Positions 16,227 through 24,378 of a stretch of DNA of 64,000 nt are shown piece by piece. Made by a program: the position numbers and the translations under genes. Numbering within the stretch: position 1 is the first letter of the stretch; every line of letters starts with the position of its first letter. The notes beneath the pieces were generated by a model. That model made no database searches. It saw nothing but the letters and a program-made list of their open reading frames with translations, and had not been told where the DNA came from. The stretch comes from CADEDH01 sp047974625 (GTDB lineage Bacteria > Actinomycetota > Acidimicrobiia > Acidimicrobiales > SZUA-35), in assembly GCA_047974625.1 (NCBI GenBank), contig JBKECK010000042.1:8014-72013 (forward strand), in the 5' to 3' direction.

Positions 16227-17372
16227 TCAGATGGCGGGACGGGTGGCCAGGATGTAGTGGTTGCCCCGGTCGTTGCGGACGTTGGTGGCCGTCACGTCCT
16301 CGAACCCGAGCCCGGAGAGCCGCTCCACGGCCAGTTCCTCCCCCCACGCCGCCCCCAGGCCCTCACCGCCGTAGGCCAGCGACACCGTCATGCAGTGCAT
16401 GGTGGACACGGTGTAGAGGAGGGGAGCCATGGGCAGGTCGGCGTTGTTGTGCACATGGCTCGACGCCTTGGGCTCCACGCACAGGTAGGTGCCCCCCGGC
16501 CGCAGTGCCGCCAACACCCCGCTCAACAGGCCGTCGGGGTGGGCCTGGTCGTGGACGGCGTCGAAGGTGGTGACCACGTCGAACCGCTCGTGCTCGTCGA
16601 GGGCGGCCGCGTCCCGCTCCATGAAGGTGACATTGTCGAGCCCGGCCGCGGTGGCCGCGGCCCGGGCCTGCTCCAGCGCCGCGGTGGCGATGTCGAAGCC
16701 GACGAACCGGGAGTTGGGGAAGGCCCCGGCCAGGATGATCAACGCCCGACCGCTGCCACACCCCACGTCGGCCAGGTCGATACCGGCCTCGAGGCGGTCC
16801 GCCCCGCCGGGCAGGAGGGGGACGATCTCGCTGAGCAGCACGGCGTCGTACCGCTGCCCGGACGACTCGGCCATGATGGCGTGGAAGCCGGGGTAGCGGT
16901 CGTATGGCACCCCGCCGCCGGTGCGGAACGCCTCCACCACCTCGTCCTCCACCTGGCCCAGCAGTGACACGTACTGGCAGAACGTCGTCAGGTTGAGCGG
17001 TCCGGCAGCCCGGGTCAGCAGCCCGGCGTGCTCGCGGGGCAGGCGGTAGGTGCCGTTCGCCACGTTCAGCTCCACCACCTCACCGGTGGTCATGGCGGCC
17101 AGCCATTCGCGGACGTAGCGCTCCTGCAGGCCGGCCGCCTCGGCGATCTCGTCCGAAGTGGCCCAGTCGAGCCCGGCCATGGTGTCGAACAGGCCGGTCT
17201 TGTGACCGACCGAGCTCATCAGGGCGAGGGCACCCCCGTTCATGATCCCGGTCATCCGAGCCAGGAACGCGGCCGCCTTATCCCTGTTATACGGGGCCCG
17301 GTCATAGGGGGCCCTGTCAGACGGGGCCCGCTCGGCGGCGGTGGCGGGACCGGTGGTGGACGGCGTATCCAT
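16227..17372 (-). CDS. Class I SAM-dependent methyltransferase with winged-helix domain
   Basis: A 381-aa methyltransferase. The N-terminal 40 residues are low complexity with the repeated motif DRAPY. A dimerisation and winged-helix region follows (WATSDEIAEAAGLQERYVREWLAAM), then the SAM motif ADVGCGSGRALI and a post-I acidic position in FVGFDIATAA. This layout matches O-methyltransferase-like proteins and the metazoan and mycobacterial rRNA-methyltransferase-like group; the substrate is unknown. The start has a good AAGGAG site 7 nt upstream. That site lies in the second copy of a 21-bp duplication derived from the end of the acyl-CoA dehydrogenase gene, so the two genes probably form one transcription unit. 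Confidence 0.82.
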   Translation of the reverse strand: MDTPSTTGPATAAERAPSDRAPYDRAPYNRDKAAAFLARMTGIMNGGALALMSSVGHKTGLFDTMAGLDWATSDEIAEAAGLQERYVREWLAAMTTGEVVELNVANGTYRLPREHAGLLTRAAGPLNLTTFCQYVSLLGQVEDEVVEAFRTGGGVPYDRYPGFHAIMAESSGQRYDAVLLSEIVPLLPGGADRLEAGIDLADVGCGSGRALIILAGAFPNSRFVGFDIATAALEQARAAATAAGLDNVTFMERDAAALDEHERFDVVTTFDAVHDQAHPDGLLSGVLAALRPGGTYLCVEPKASSHVHNNADLPMAPLLYTVSTMHCMTVSLAYGGEGLGAAWGEELAVERLSGLGFEDVTATNVRNDRGNHYILATRPAI

Positions 17373-17383
17373 GCCGATGCTCC

Positions 17384-17425
17384 TTAGCTCTGGGTTCCGA
17401 CGGCTTAGCGTCGGGTTCCGACGGC
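17384..17425. repeat. 21-bp direct duplication of the acyl-CoA dehydrogenase gene end
   Basis: 17405-17425 encodes, on the minus strand, the last six residues AVGTRR and the TAA of the acyl-CoA dehydrogenase. 17384-17404 is an imperfect adjacent copy carrying a second TAA. That copy supplies CTAAGGAG, the ribosome-binding site of the methyltransferase downstream. Confidence 0.8.
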
Positions 17426-18658
17426 GAGGTCCTTGAACGGGCTGGTGGTGTCGATCCCGGGCTCCTTGGGCAGGCCGAGCACCCGCTCACCCATGATGTT
17501 GCGGAGCACCTGGTCGGATCCGCCGGCGATGGCCATGGCCGGCACGCCGAGCACGTAGCCGGCCCAGGAGAACGTGCCCCACTCGCCGGTGTCGGCCACC
17601 AGCCGGGGACCGAGCACGTGGGCCACCAGGGCGGCGGTGCGGCGCTGGTTCTCGGTCAGGGCCAGCTTGGCGCCCGACATCTCCGGGCCCGGCAGCTGAC
17701 CGGCCTTCATCCGGGCCAGGGACCGCTGGTTGGAGTAGCGCAGCACCTGACCCCGGGTGTAGATGTCCATCAGCATCTGACGGGTGACGGCGTCGTCGGC
17801 CAGGCCGAAGTGGCGGACCATCTCGGTGAGCCGGGTGAACCCGCCCCCGGCCGCCGCTCCCCCACCAATGGAGGCCCGCTCGTTCATGAGGGTGGTAAGG
17901 GCCACCCGCCAACCGTCGTTGACGTCGCCGAGACGGTGGGTGTCGGGCACCCGCACATCGGTGAAGAACACCTCGTTGAAGTTGGCCCCGCCCGTCATCT
18001 GGCGGAGCGGCACGACCTCCACCCCGGGGGCGTCCATGTCCACCACGAACCCGGTCAGGCCCCGGTGCTTTGGGAGGTCGGGGTCGGTCCGGCAGATCAC
18101 CTCACCGACGTCGGAGTAGTGGGCGCCGGAGGTCCACACCTTCTGCCCATTGAGGATCCACTCGTCACCGTCACGCTCGGCCCGCATCTGCAGGCTGGCC
18201 AGGTCGGACCCGGCGCCGGGCTCGGAAAAGAGCTGGCATCCCACCAGGTCGCCCCGGTACAGCTTGGGCAGGAGGTCGGCGGCCACCTCGGGGGCGGCAT
18301 GGTCCAGGATGGTCGGGGCCACCATGCCCAGGCCAATCCCGAAGAAGCGCTGTTCAGGGAGGTCGTAACGGGCCTCCAACTCGTTGTAGGCCCGCTCGAA
18401 GGTGCGGGGCAGCCCCCGACCGCCCAGCTCGGTGGGGCCGGTGATCCAGCCGAAACCGGCGTCGTACTTCGTGGCCCGCCATCCCTTGGCCTCGGCCAGG
18501 TCGTCGGCCTCCTTCGACCGGTCGACCTCCTCGAACAGGGACGGGTCGTCGGGCCCCTCCCCCCACACGAAGGCCTTGCTCTCCGCTTTCAGGGACGCAT
18601 TGGCCTCGAGGAACTCCTCCGCCTCGGTGGTGAACTGTTCGATGGTCGTGTCGGGCAT
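17405..18658 (-). CDS. Acyl-CoA dehydrogenase
   Basis: A 417-aa FAD enzyme that introduces the alpha-beta double bond in an acyl-CoA. Recognisable blocks are GLGMVAPTILDHA, CQLFSEPGAGSDLASL (FAD and substrate contact), WILNGQKVWTSGAHYSD, FNEVFFTDVRVPD with LMNERASIGGG, and the C-terminal YVLGVPAMAIAGGSDQVLRNIMGERVLGLP. The length and C-terminus fit the actinobacterial group often linked to steroid or unusual-acid catabolism; the substrate is not identifiable. The ATG is preceded by GGGGGA. The methyltransferase starts 33 bp downstream on the same strand. Confidence 0.88.
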   Translation of the reverse strand: MPDTTIEQFTTEAEEFLEANASLKAESKAFVWGEGPDDPSLFEEVDRSKEADDLAEAKGWRATKYDAGFGWITGPTELGGRGLPRTFERAYNELEARYDLPEQRFFGIGLGMVAPTILDHAAPEVAADLLPKLYRGDLVGCQLFSEPGAGSDLASLQMRAERDGDEWILNGQKVWTSGAHYSDVGEVICRTDPDLPKHRGLTGFVVDMDAPGVEVVPLRQMTGGANFNEVFFTDVRVPDTHRLGDVNDGWRVALTTLMNERASIGGGAAAGGGFTRLTEMVRHFGLADDAVTRQMLMDIYTRGQVLRYSNQRSLARMKAGQLPGPEMSGAKLALTENQRRTAALVAHVLGPRLVADTGEWGTFSWAGYVLGVPAMAIAGGSDQVLRNIMGERVLGLPKEPGIDTTSPFKDLAVGTRR

Positions 18659-18825
18659 GGCGGTGTTCCCCCAAGGACTTCAGCAGATGGTGCGGGTCGA
18701 CCCCGGTCGGCCCGGCCGTGATAGACGAGGATGTGGGCCCGGTCCATCACGGCCCCCGGTCCCACCGACCGGTGGTCGGCGGGCGGCGGTGGCCGATCCG
18801 GCCGGCGTGGTCCCCGGCGATCACC

Positions 18826-18857
18826 GTAGTTGGACCCGACGCGTCGGCCCCAACTAC
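18826..18857 (-). terminator. Strong hairpin downstream of the GT4 gene
   Basis: GTAGTTGG (18826-18833) pairs perfectly with CCAACTAC (18850-18857). The loop itself contains the palindrome CGACGCGTCG. The hairpin begins 10 bp after the stop codon of the minus-strand glycosyltransferase and may end the envelope operon. No T-tract follows, so a regulatory role is also possible. Confidence 0.5.
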
Positions 18858-18866
18858 CGGCGGGAA

Positions 18867-20045
18867 CTACCGGTCCGGACGATCGCTGCGCAGGATCTCC
18901 TCGTACCGGTCGAGCACCGCCGACACCCCGAACGCGGCCTCGGCCTGGGCAGCCCGGCGGCGACGCACCTCGGGTGGATCCGGTTCCGCCACGGTGGCCC
19001 TGATCGCCGCGGCTAGGGCGTCGTCGTCGCCGGGCGGGACGAGCCGGCCCGAACCGACGGTCCGGATCGGCACTCCCACGCCGGGCAGGTCGCTGACCAC
19101 CACCGGCACGCCGGCCAGCATGGCCTCCACCTGGGTGATACCGAAAGCCTCCAGCCGGTTGACCGACGGGAGCACGAACACGTCGAGGGAGGCGAAGAGG
19201 TCCGGCAGCTCGTCGTCGGACACGAACCCGAGGAAGGTCACCCGATCGTCGGCCAGGGGCCGGAGCCGTTCGATGATGCTCCCCCCGGCCACATTGTCAT
19301 GGTCGCCGGCGATCAGAACCCGGAGGTCGGGGTCATCGATCCGCTGCACGGCCCGAAGTAGCACGTCCAGGCCCTTCTCGGCCACGATCCGGCCGAGGAA
19401 GCCGATGTGGGGCCCCGGTCCCCGCCGGAAGCTGGGCTTCCCCGGTGGACGGGCGATGACGGGGGGTGGGATGACGGTGACGGGGCACCCGATGGCGTCC
19501 CGCACCCGACTCTGGGCCAGATAGTCGTGGGAGGTGACGATCACCTCGTCGGCCCGGCGCAGCACCGCCCGGTCGGCGGCGTCGATGGCCCGACGCAGGA
19601 CCTCGCCGGCAGGCCCGGGTTCGAACACCGGGTCGCAGTGGTACACCGGCACCAGCCGCTCCGGACGCCAGGTGCGGGCCAGCAGCCCCTCGGGCAGGGG
19701 CAGGTGGGCCTGCAGCACCCGGGTCCGTCGGGCCAGGCGGGCGGCATCGAGGGGGAACCGGGGCTGGAGCACCGCCTTGCCCACCGACGCGACCACGGGG
19801 CTGCGGCGGACGGTGACCCCCTCCACCACCTCCCGGTCGGGCAGGTCGGGCTCGTGGCGGGCGCACACCACCTCGACCCGGTACCCTCGGTCCGCCATGC
19901 CCTCGGCCACGATCCGGGCCACCTCGCTGAGCCCGCTCACATAGGGGCGGTAGTAATCGATGACCACACCGAGATCGACCGGCCGGTCGGCGCCAGACCC
20001 GGCCACCGGAGACGACGACCGCGGGGAGCTCCGGGGGGCGCTCAC
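18867..20045 (-). CDS. Glycosyltransferase family 4 (GT-B fold)
   Basis: A 392-aa retaining glycosyltransferase acting on a nucleotide sugar. The N-terminal domain carries LGVVIDYYRPYVSGLSEVA, typical of acceptor-side loops. The C-terminal domain has IGFLGRIVAEKGLDVLLRA, the LDVFVLPSVNRLEAFGITQVEAMLAG block with the E-x7-E motif, and GRLVPPGDDDALAAAI. GTG 20045 was chosen because it follows the UbiA stop by 7 bp; the longer frame would run deep into that gene. Last gene of the unit methyltransferase - UbiA - GT4. It probably adds a sugar to a lipid-linked or envelope glycan. Confidence 0.85.
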   Translation of the reverse strand: MSAPRSSPRSSSPVAGSGADRPVDLGVVIDYYRPYVSGLSEVARIVAEGMADRGYRVEVVCARHEPDLPDREVVEGVTVRRSPVVASVGKAVLQPRFPLDAARLARRTRVLQAHLPLPEGLLARTWRPERLVPVYHCDPVFEPGPAGEVLRRAIDAADRAVLRRADEVIVTSHDYLAQSRVRDAIGCPVTVIPPPVIARPPGKPSFRRGPGPHIGFLGRIVAEKGLDVLLRAVQRIDDPDLRVLIAGDHDNVAGGSIIERLRPLADDRVTFLGFVSDDELPDLFASLDVFVLPSVNRLEAFGITQVEAMLAGVPVVVSDLPGVGVPIRTVGSGRLVPPGDDDALAAAIRATVAEPDPPEVRRRRAAQAEAAFGVSAVLDRYEEILRSDRPDR

Positions 20046-20052
20046 CGGCCGC

Positions 20053-20982
20053 TCACCCCGCGGTGGTCCACAGACCGGCCAGGAACAGCACGATCCAGGC
20101 CGCCCCGATGATCTGGAGGAGGCGGTCGCCCAAGACCAGGCTCTCGGGGGCCTCACCCCGGCCCCGTTCGATCAGGAGCGAGTAGTAGAGGCAGCCGGTA
20201 AGGAACGGGAGGATCGACACCTGATAGAACGGCAACGGCTGGCCGTGGCCGGCCACCGCGGTGAGGTCGGCCCGTTCGAACGCCCACAGCGAGTAGGCCA
20301 GGGCGGCGCCCGTCGTGGCCACACCCCGCACCTGGCGCAGATAGGCGTCGGTGTAGGCCCGCATGACCGGCCTGGTGGCCCCATCCGCCCCGGCATCGGC
20401 CAGTTCCGACTCGCGTTTCCCGGCCACCATCAGCAGGGACCCGAACATGGTCACCACGAAGAACCAGTTGGAGATGACCACCCCCACCGCGGCCGCCCCG
20501 GCCAGGGTCCGCAGCATGAAACCGACGGCCACGGTCATGATGTCGATCACGGGAATGTGCTTGAGCCAGACGCTGTACGAGAAGGTGAGGACCATGTAGG
20601 TGGCCAGGACCAGGGCGAGCTGGCCGTCGATCAGCCATCCGCCGACCACCGCCCCGACGGCGAGGACGCCGGCCAGGACGTAGGCGGAGCCGACCGACAG
20701 CTCCCCGGCCGCGATGGGCCGGAACCGTTTGGTCGGATGGCGCCGGTCCGATTCGACGTCGCGGGCGTCGTTGATCAGGTAGGTGGCGCTGGCGGCGGCG
20801 CAGAACAGGGCGGCGGCCAGCGTGGTGAGCAGGAACGGGCGGGCCTGGGTGAGCAGACCGGCCGAGCCTGGGGCCGCGTACACCAGGACGTTCTTGGTCC
20901 ACTGTTTGGGCCGCAGGGCCCGGATGACGGCGGGGGCGTTGCGGCCGCCCGACCTGGCGTCGACGGCCACGCCGGTGGTCAC
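20053..20982 (-). CDS. Decaprenyl-phosphate phosphoribosyltransferase (UbiA superfamily)
   Basis: A 309-aa polytopic prenyltransferase. RPKQWTKNVLVYAAP at the N-terminus is the hallmark of the actinobacterial DPPR synthase (Rv3806c-like), which joins phosphoribose from PRPP to decaprenyl phosphate as the first step to the arabinose donor DPA. The metal-binding motif NDARDVESD is at residues 71-79, followed by RHPTKRFRPIAAG. Nine or so membrane helices are evident. The second aspartate-rich region is represented by YTDAYLRQ. It overlaps the methyltransferase by four bases (ATGA). Other genes of the arabinan pathway (dprE1, dprE2, emb) are not in the window. Confidence 0.88.
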   Translation of the reverse strand: MTTGVAVDARSGGRNAPAVIRALRPKQWTKNVLVYAAPGSAGLLTQARPFLLTTLAAALFCAAASATYLINDARDVESDRRHPTKRFRPIAAGELSVGSAYVLAGVLAVGAVVGGWLIDGQLALVLATYMVLTFSYSVWLKHIPVIDIMTVAVGFMLRTLAGAAAVGVVISNWFFVVTMFGSLLMVAGKRESELADAGADGATRPVMRAYTDAYLRQVRGVATTGAALAYSLWAFERADLTAVAGHGQPLPFYQVSILPFLTGCLYYSLLIERGRGEAPESLVLGDRLLQIIGAAWIVLFLAGLWTTAG

Positions 20983-21755
20983 CTCGGCGACCGGGCCGTG
21001 GCGAACAGGGACAGGGTCGTCTCGTCGACCGTCTCGGTGGGGGCGAAGTCCTCGGCGGTGATGGTGGTAGCTCCGCCGGCGTGGCGGCGGGCCTGGAGCC
21101 GGTAGAAGGCGCGGGTCCCGGTGGAGTAGGCGGCCACGTACCAGGAGCGGGGGATGCGGAACCGCAGACCGAGGGGGTCCAACCGGAGCACCTTGGCCGC
21201 CTGGGCCCGGCGGGCGGCGAAATCGGCCTTCACCTCGGGGGTTCCGTCGTGGCCGCCCACGTGGACATCACCGAAATGACGGCCCAGCATGCGATCCAGT
21301 GATTCGGGGGAGAACAGGTGGACGTGGAACGGGTTCTCGAAATCGGTGGTCTCGTTGGGGGTGAGCACCAGGGCCGTGCCCCCGGGGCGCAGCACCCGGG
21401 CCAACTCGGTGACGTGGGCCTCGGGATCGACGAAGTGCTCGATGATGTGCGACGAGATAATCCAGTCGACGCTTCGGTCGGCCAGCGGCAACCGGGCGCC
21501 GTCGGCGGCCAGGACATGGTACGCCCCACCGGCCCGTGACGCCGCGGTGACGGCCGCGTCGAGGTCGTAGTCGATCCCGATCACGGTGCGTTCCGGCGCC
21601 GCGAGCTCCCGGGTGCCGAGGCCGACCCCACAGCCCACGTCTACCACCAGCCCGTTGTCGATCAAGGAGGAAAGATCGCGATATCCGGCCCGGTGCAGAG
21701 CGATAAGCGCATCCGGGCTATAGCGATCATCAGGACGTTCGCCGGTGGCTCGCAC
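20979..21755 (-). CDS. Class I SAM-dependent methyltransferase (envelope operon)
   Basis: A 258-aa methyltransferase with motif I VVDVGCGVGLGTREL (about 37-51), an acidic post-I in VIGIDYDLD, and WIISSHIIEHFVDPEAHVTELARVLRPGG, as in methyltransferases of glycan or lipid modification clusters. The start was set to GTG 21755 rather than GTG 21761: TAGACT (complement of 21762-21767) is exactly 6 nt before 21755, the leaderless spacing seen throughout the window. First gene of the unit leading to the UbiA and GT4 genes, with ATGA overlap to UbiA. The substrate is unknown. Confidence 0.82.
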   Translation of the reverse strand: MRATGERPDDRYSPDALIALHRAGYRDLSSLIDNGLVVDVGCGVGLGTRELAAPERTVIGIDYDLDAAVTAASRAGGAYHVLAADGARLPLADRSVDWIISSHIIEHFVDPEAHVTELARVLRPGGTALVLTPNETTDFENPFHVHLFSPESLDRMLGRHFGDVHVGGHDGTPEVKADFAARRAQAAKVLRLDPLGLRFRIPRSWYVAAYSTGTRAFYRLQARRHAGGATTITAEDFAPTETVDETTLSLFATARSPR

Positions 21756-21844
21756 CGGCACAGTCTACGGCGGGCCCGCGCCCCGTGACGCGCATGCCTC
21801 ACCCCCCTCCGGGGAGGGGTCCGCACGATGCCCGGGGGTGGCGG

Positions 21845-21919
21845 GTTGGCTCTTCTCAGCCGAGGCCTCATCGGGGGTGTGCTGTTGGCTCTTCGGCCGA
21901 GGCCTCATCGGGGTGCCGG
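21845..21919. repeat. Imperfect 39-bp duplication
   Basis: Two copies of a 36-39 bp unit beginning GTTGGCTCTTC and containing CCGAGGCCTCATCGGGG start at 21845 and 21884. They lie immediately 3' of the stop codon of the minus-strand gene ending at 21925. Confidence 0.75.
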
Positions 21920-21924
21920 TCTAG

Positions 21925-22482
21925 CTAGGGTGCGACGCGGCCGCCGAGCTCACCGACCTGGTGGCAGAACGGAGCCACGTCGTCGGGCCCGGTCGTGAAA
22001 CGCCGCACGCTCAGACCCCAGCACCGCACGGTCTGCAACGGGGTGTCGATGCGGACCAGGCCGAGACAGAACCGGCAGGCCGGCTTGGCCATGACACGGG
22101 CTTCGTTGATCGGAATCCTGACCGTTGAAATCGGATTGTGAACCCGGATGGTCTCGTCGACGATGTCCACCCGCGACAACACGACCGACATAAGCGCGAA
22201 CCAAACCATGATGGCCCAAAACCACAGCCAGGCCGGCAGCGGATTCACCGAGGCGAGCACCCGTTCGACCGCCACGAACACCAGACCGCCAACCGGAATC
22301 ACCACCACACCCAGGCCGGCGACGGAGCGAACATCCCCCGTTCGGTAGGTGGAGGACTGGCTGCCTCCCACCTGGTGATGCTCGGACGGCACCCGGGGAC
22401 CGAACGGTGTGAACCGACCGTCCGAATCTCGTTGGGCGTCCTCGTCGCCTCCCCCGACCTCACCCGAACCAACCATCCACAC
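21925..22482 (-). CDS. Small membrane protein, possible PH-like domain
   Basis: A 185-aa protein with a polar N-terminus of about 50 residues and two membrane helices (VAGLGVVVIPVGGLVFVAVE and LPAWLWFWAIMVWFALMSVV). A C-terminal cytosolic beta-rich segment (VDIVDETIRVHNPISTVRIP) resembles the PH-like domain of short actinobacterial membrane proteins. No enzymatic motif is visible. The start is uncertain (GTG 22482 or ATG 22476). It lies alone between the methyltransferase operon and an AT-rich patch; the repeat array follows its stop codon. Function unknown. Confidence 0.6.
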   Translation of the reverse strand: MWMVGSGEVGGGDEDAQRDSDGRFTPFGPRVPSEHHQVGGSQSSTYRTGDVRSVAGLGVVVIPVGGLVFVAVERVLASVNPLPAWLWFWAIMVWFALMSVVLSRVDIVDETIRVHNPISTVRIPINEARVMAKPACRFCLGLVRIDTPLQTVRCWGLSVRRFTTGPDDVAPFCHQVGELGGRVAP

Positions 22483-22499
22483 CTCGACGTCGACCGACA

Positions 22500-22670
22500 G
22501 GCAGACCTAGGTAAATTTATCTCTAAATGAGAAACTAGGTCGTAATTCAAGATCCAAAATCTAACGATTTACTTCAAGATGAATCGGCCACTTATCAGAT
22601 CCACAAGTCGACTATAAACGACGACAGTTTGTGCATTGGATAGCTTCAAATTTCAAGCACCGGCCGGAGG
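22500..22670. other. AT-rich patch without genes
   Basis: About 170 bp are strikingly AT-rich compared with the flanks (for example TAAATTTATCTCTAAATGAG and TCAAATTTCAAG). They lie between the membrane protein gene and an IS30-like fragment. This could be the trace of an insertion, a promoter-rich region, or a recombination scar. No ORF or RNA is recognised in it. Confidence 0.6.
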
Positions 22671-22706
22671 GGCGGTGAGGCCCAGCGGTCGGTGCACGGT
22701 CGCGGC

Positions 22707-22871
22707 ATGATTGACGGTGCTGTTGACCACCACCGACCGCTGGACGGTCCAGGGTCCAGGTGCGCCCTGCCGCGGCTCGAACGCGAGGAGATCTCGCGGC
22801 TGTTGACCCTCAACCCCAAGATCAGCTGGGCCGAGATCGGCCGCCTCGTCGAGCGAGACCCGACCAACTAG
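22707..22871 (+). pseudogene. IS30-type transposase helix-turn-helix fragment
   Basis: A 54-codon ORF ending in TAG. Its second half, LEREEISRLLTLNPKISWAE followed by IGRLVERDPTN, matches in pattern the N-terminal helix-turn-helix of IS30-family transposases (LxxxEREEISRxLAxG-S-R-IAxxLGRxPST). The DDE catalytic domain is missing and no terminal inverted repeats were found, so it is probably a degraded remnant. The match is short and could be coincidental. Confidence 0.4.
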
Positions 22872-23058
22872 CGGCAGTTGTAGGTGTTGCGACGGACCTG
22901 GGTCGGCCACCATCTGAACGTAGGCGGGGGCGCCCTCGTCAGCTTGATACCTAACCTTGATGCCTAGGCAGTTTCCGTTCGCGTAGTAACGGCCGGCGCG
23001 GTGGGTGGGGCGACGGACGGCCGGCGAGATAGGGGCGGCCGATCCGTAGACTCACGGG

Positions 23059-24378
23059 GTGACGCAGGACGACGGAGACACCGCCCTCGGAGGCGACAGC
23101 CGGGTCGTGGGCGTCTCCCTGCTGATCGCCGGCGTCCTCACCTACGCCTTCCTGGCCATGCCGGCCCGGGTCGCCCATCTGAGCCCCGAGGCCTACGCCC
23201 CGTTCGCGGTGACCTGGTTCGGTGTCCTGACCGTCGGCTCCGGCCTGTTCGTCCCCCTGGAGCAGGAGATCACCCGGCAGGTGGCGGCCCGCCGCTCCGG
23301 ATCCCCGGTGCCCACACCAGATCGAGGGCGCCACGAGCGTTCGCCGGCGACGACCCCGGAAGCCTCGATCACCCTGGCCTGGGTGATCGCCGCCGTACTG
23401 GTGGTGGTGGGCACCGCCGCCTGGGGGCCCGTGCGCGACAACTTCCTCGAAGGGTCGAACCCGCTGATGGCCAACGTCCTGGCCGTGGTGCCGGCGTTCG
23501 CCCTGTTCGAGGTGGCCCGGGGCCTCCTGGCCGGCTCGTTCCGGTTCACCGCCTACGGGGCCGTGGTAGTGGCCGACGCCGGCATCCGCCTGGCCGTGGC
23601 CGTGGCCGCGGTGGTGTTCGGGGTCACCACCGCCGGCCCGTTCGCCTTCGGCCTGACGGCCGGGATGGGCCTGGCTGGGACGGCCGGGGCAGTGGTGGCC
23701 GGGCTGCGGTGGCGTCCGGCCCCATGGCCGGCGGTGGGTCGGGCGGCACGGGCGTTCGCCCCGTTCTCCCTGTCCCAGCTGCTGGCCCAGACCGCCCTCA
23801 ACTCCCCGGTCCTGCTGGCCGCGGTGGTGGGCACGGCCTCCTCGGCCGCCGCCACCGGCCGCCTCGGGTCGGCCCTGGTGCTGGTGCGCACCCCCCTCTA
23901 CTTCCTCCCCGCCGTCACCGCCCCCCTGCTCCCCCGGGTGGCCTCCGGGGCCGATCTGCGACGACCCCTGGTGCGGGGGGTGGCCGTGCTGGTGAGCGGA
24001 GGCCTGGCCACCGCGGTAGGGGCCGCCGTGGTGGGGCCCGCGGTGATCCGGCTGCTGTTCGGGGCCGCGTTCGCCCTGCCCGGGCCGGTCCTCGGTCTCC
24101 TGGTGGTGGGGTCGGTGGGGTTCGCGGTGGCCTCGGTGGCCACCGTCGTCCTGCTAGGGCGGGACCGCACCGGGGTGCTCGTGGCCAGTTGGGCCGCCGC
24201 CGTGGCCGTGGCCTCCGCCGCGGTGGCCCTCGGCACGCGGGGTGGCCCGTCCACCGGTGAACGCCTGGTGGAGGTGCTGGCCGTCGGCTACGCCCTGTCC
24301 ACCACCGTGGCCGCCGTCATCCAGCTCGCCGTGGTCCGCACCCTGACCACCTCCGATCCGGTGGGAGCCGACTCATGA
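23059..24378 (+). CDS. Polysaccharide flippase-like membrane protein (MOP superfamily)
   Basis: A 439-aa hydrophobic protein with about 12 membrane helices and the loop pattern of Wzx/MurJ-like exporters: an N-terminal helix pair (VVGVSLLIAGVLTYAFLAMP), EQEITRQVAARR, FEVARGLLAGSFRF, FSLSQLLAQTALNSPVLLAA and LVRTPLYFLPAVTAPLLPRV. These transporters move lipid-linked oligosaccharides across the membrane. TAGACT (23047-23052) is 6 nt before the GTG start (leaderless). It overlaps the HAD phosphatase gene by four bases. Together with the GT4, UbiA and large membrane genes nearby it suggests an envelope glycan pathway. Confidence 0.8.
   Translation: MTQDDGDTALGGDSRVVGVSLLIAGVLTYAFLAMPARVAHLSPEAYAPFAVTWFGVLTVGSGLFVPLEQEITRQVAARRSGSPVPTPDRGRHERSPATTPEASITLAWVIAAVLVVVGTAAWGPVRDNFLEGSNPLMANVLAVVPAFALFEVARGLLAGSFRFTAYGAVVVADAGIRLAVAVAAVVFGVTTAGPFAFGLTAGMGLAGTAGAVVAGLRWRPAPWPAVGRAARAFAPFSLSQLLAQTALNSPVLLAAVVGTASSAAATGRLGSALVLVRTPLYFLPAVTAPLLPRVASGADLRRPLVRGVAVLVSGGLATAVGAAVVGPAVIRLLFGAAFALPGPVLGLLVVGSVGFAVASVATVVLLGRDRTGVLVASWAAAVAVASAAVALGTRGGPSTGERLVEVLAVGYALSTTVAAVIQLAVVRTLTTSDPVGADS

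Noticed and set aside
22646..22954. Minus-strand and alternative-frame ORFs around the IS30-like fragment
   Set aside because: Only the forward 54-codon frame carries a recognisable motif; the others show none.
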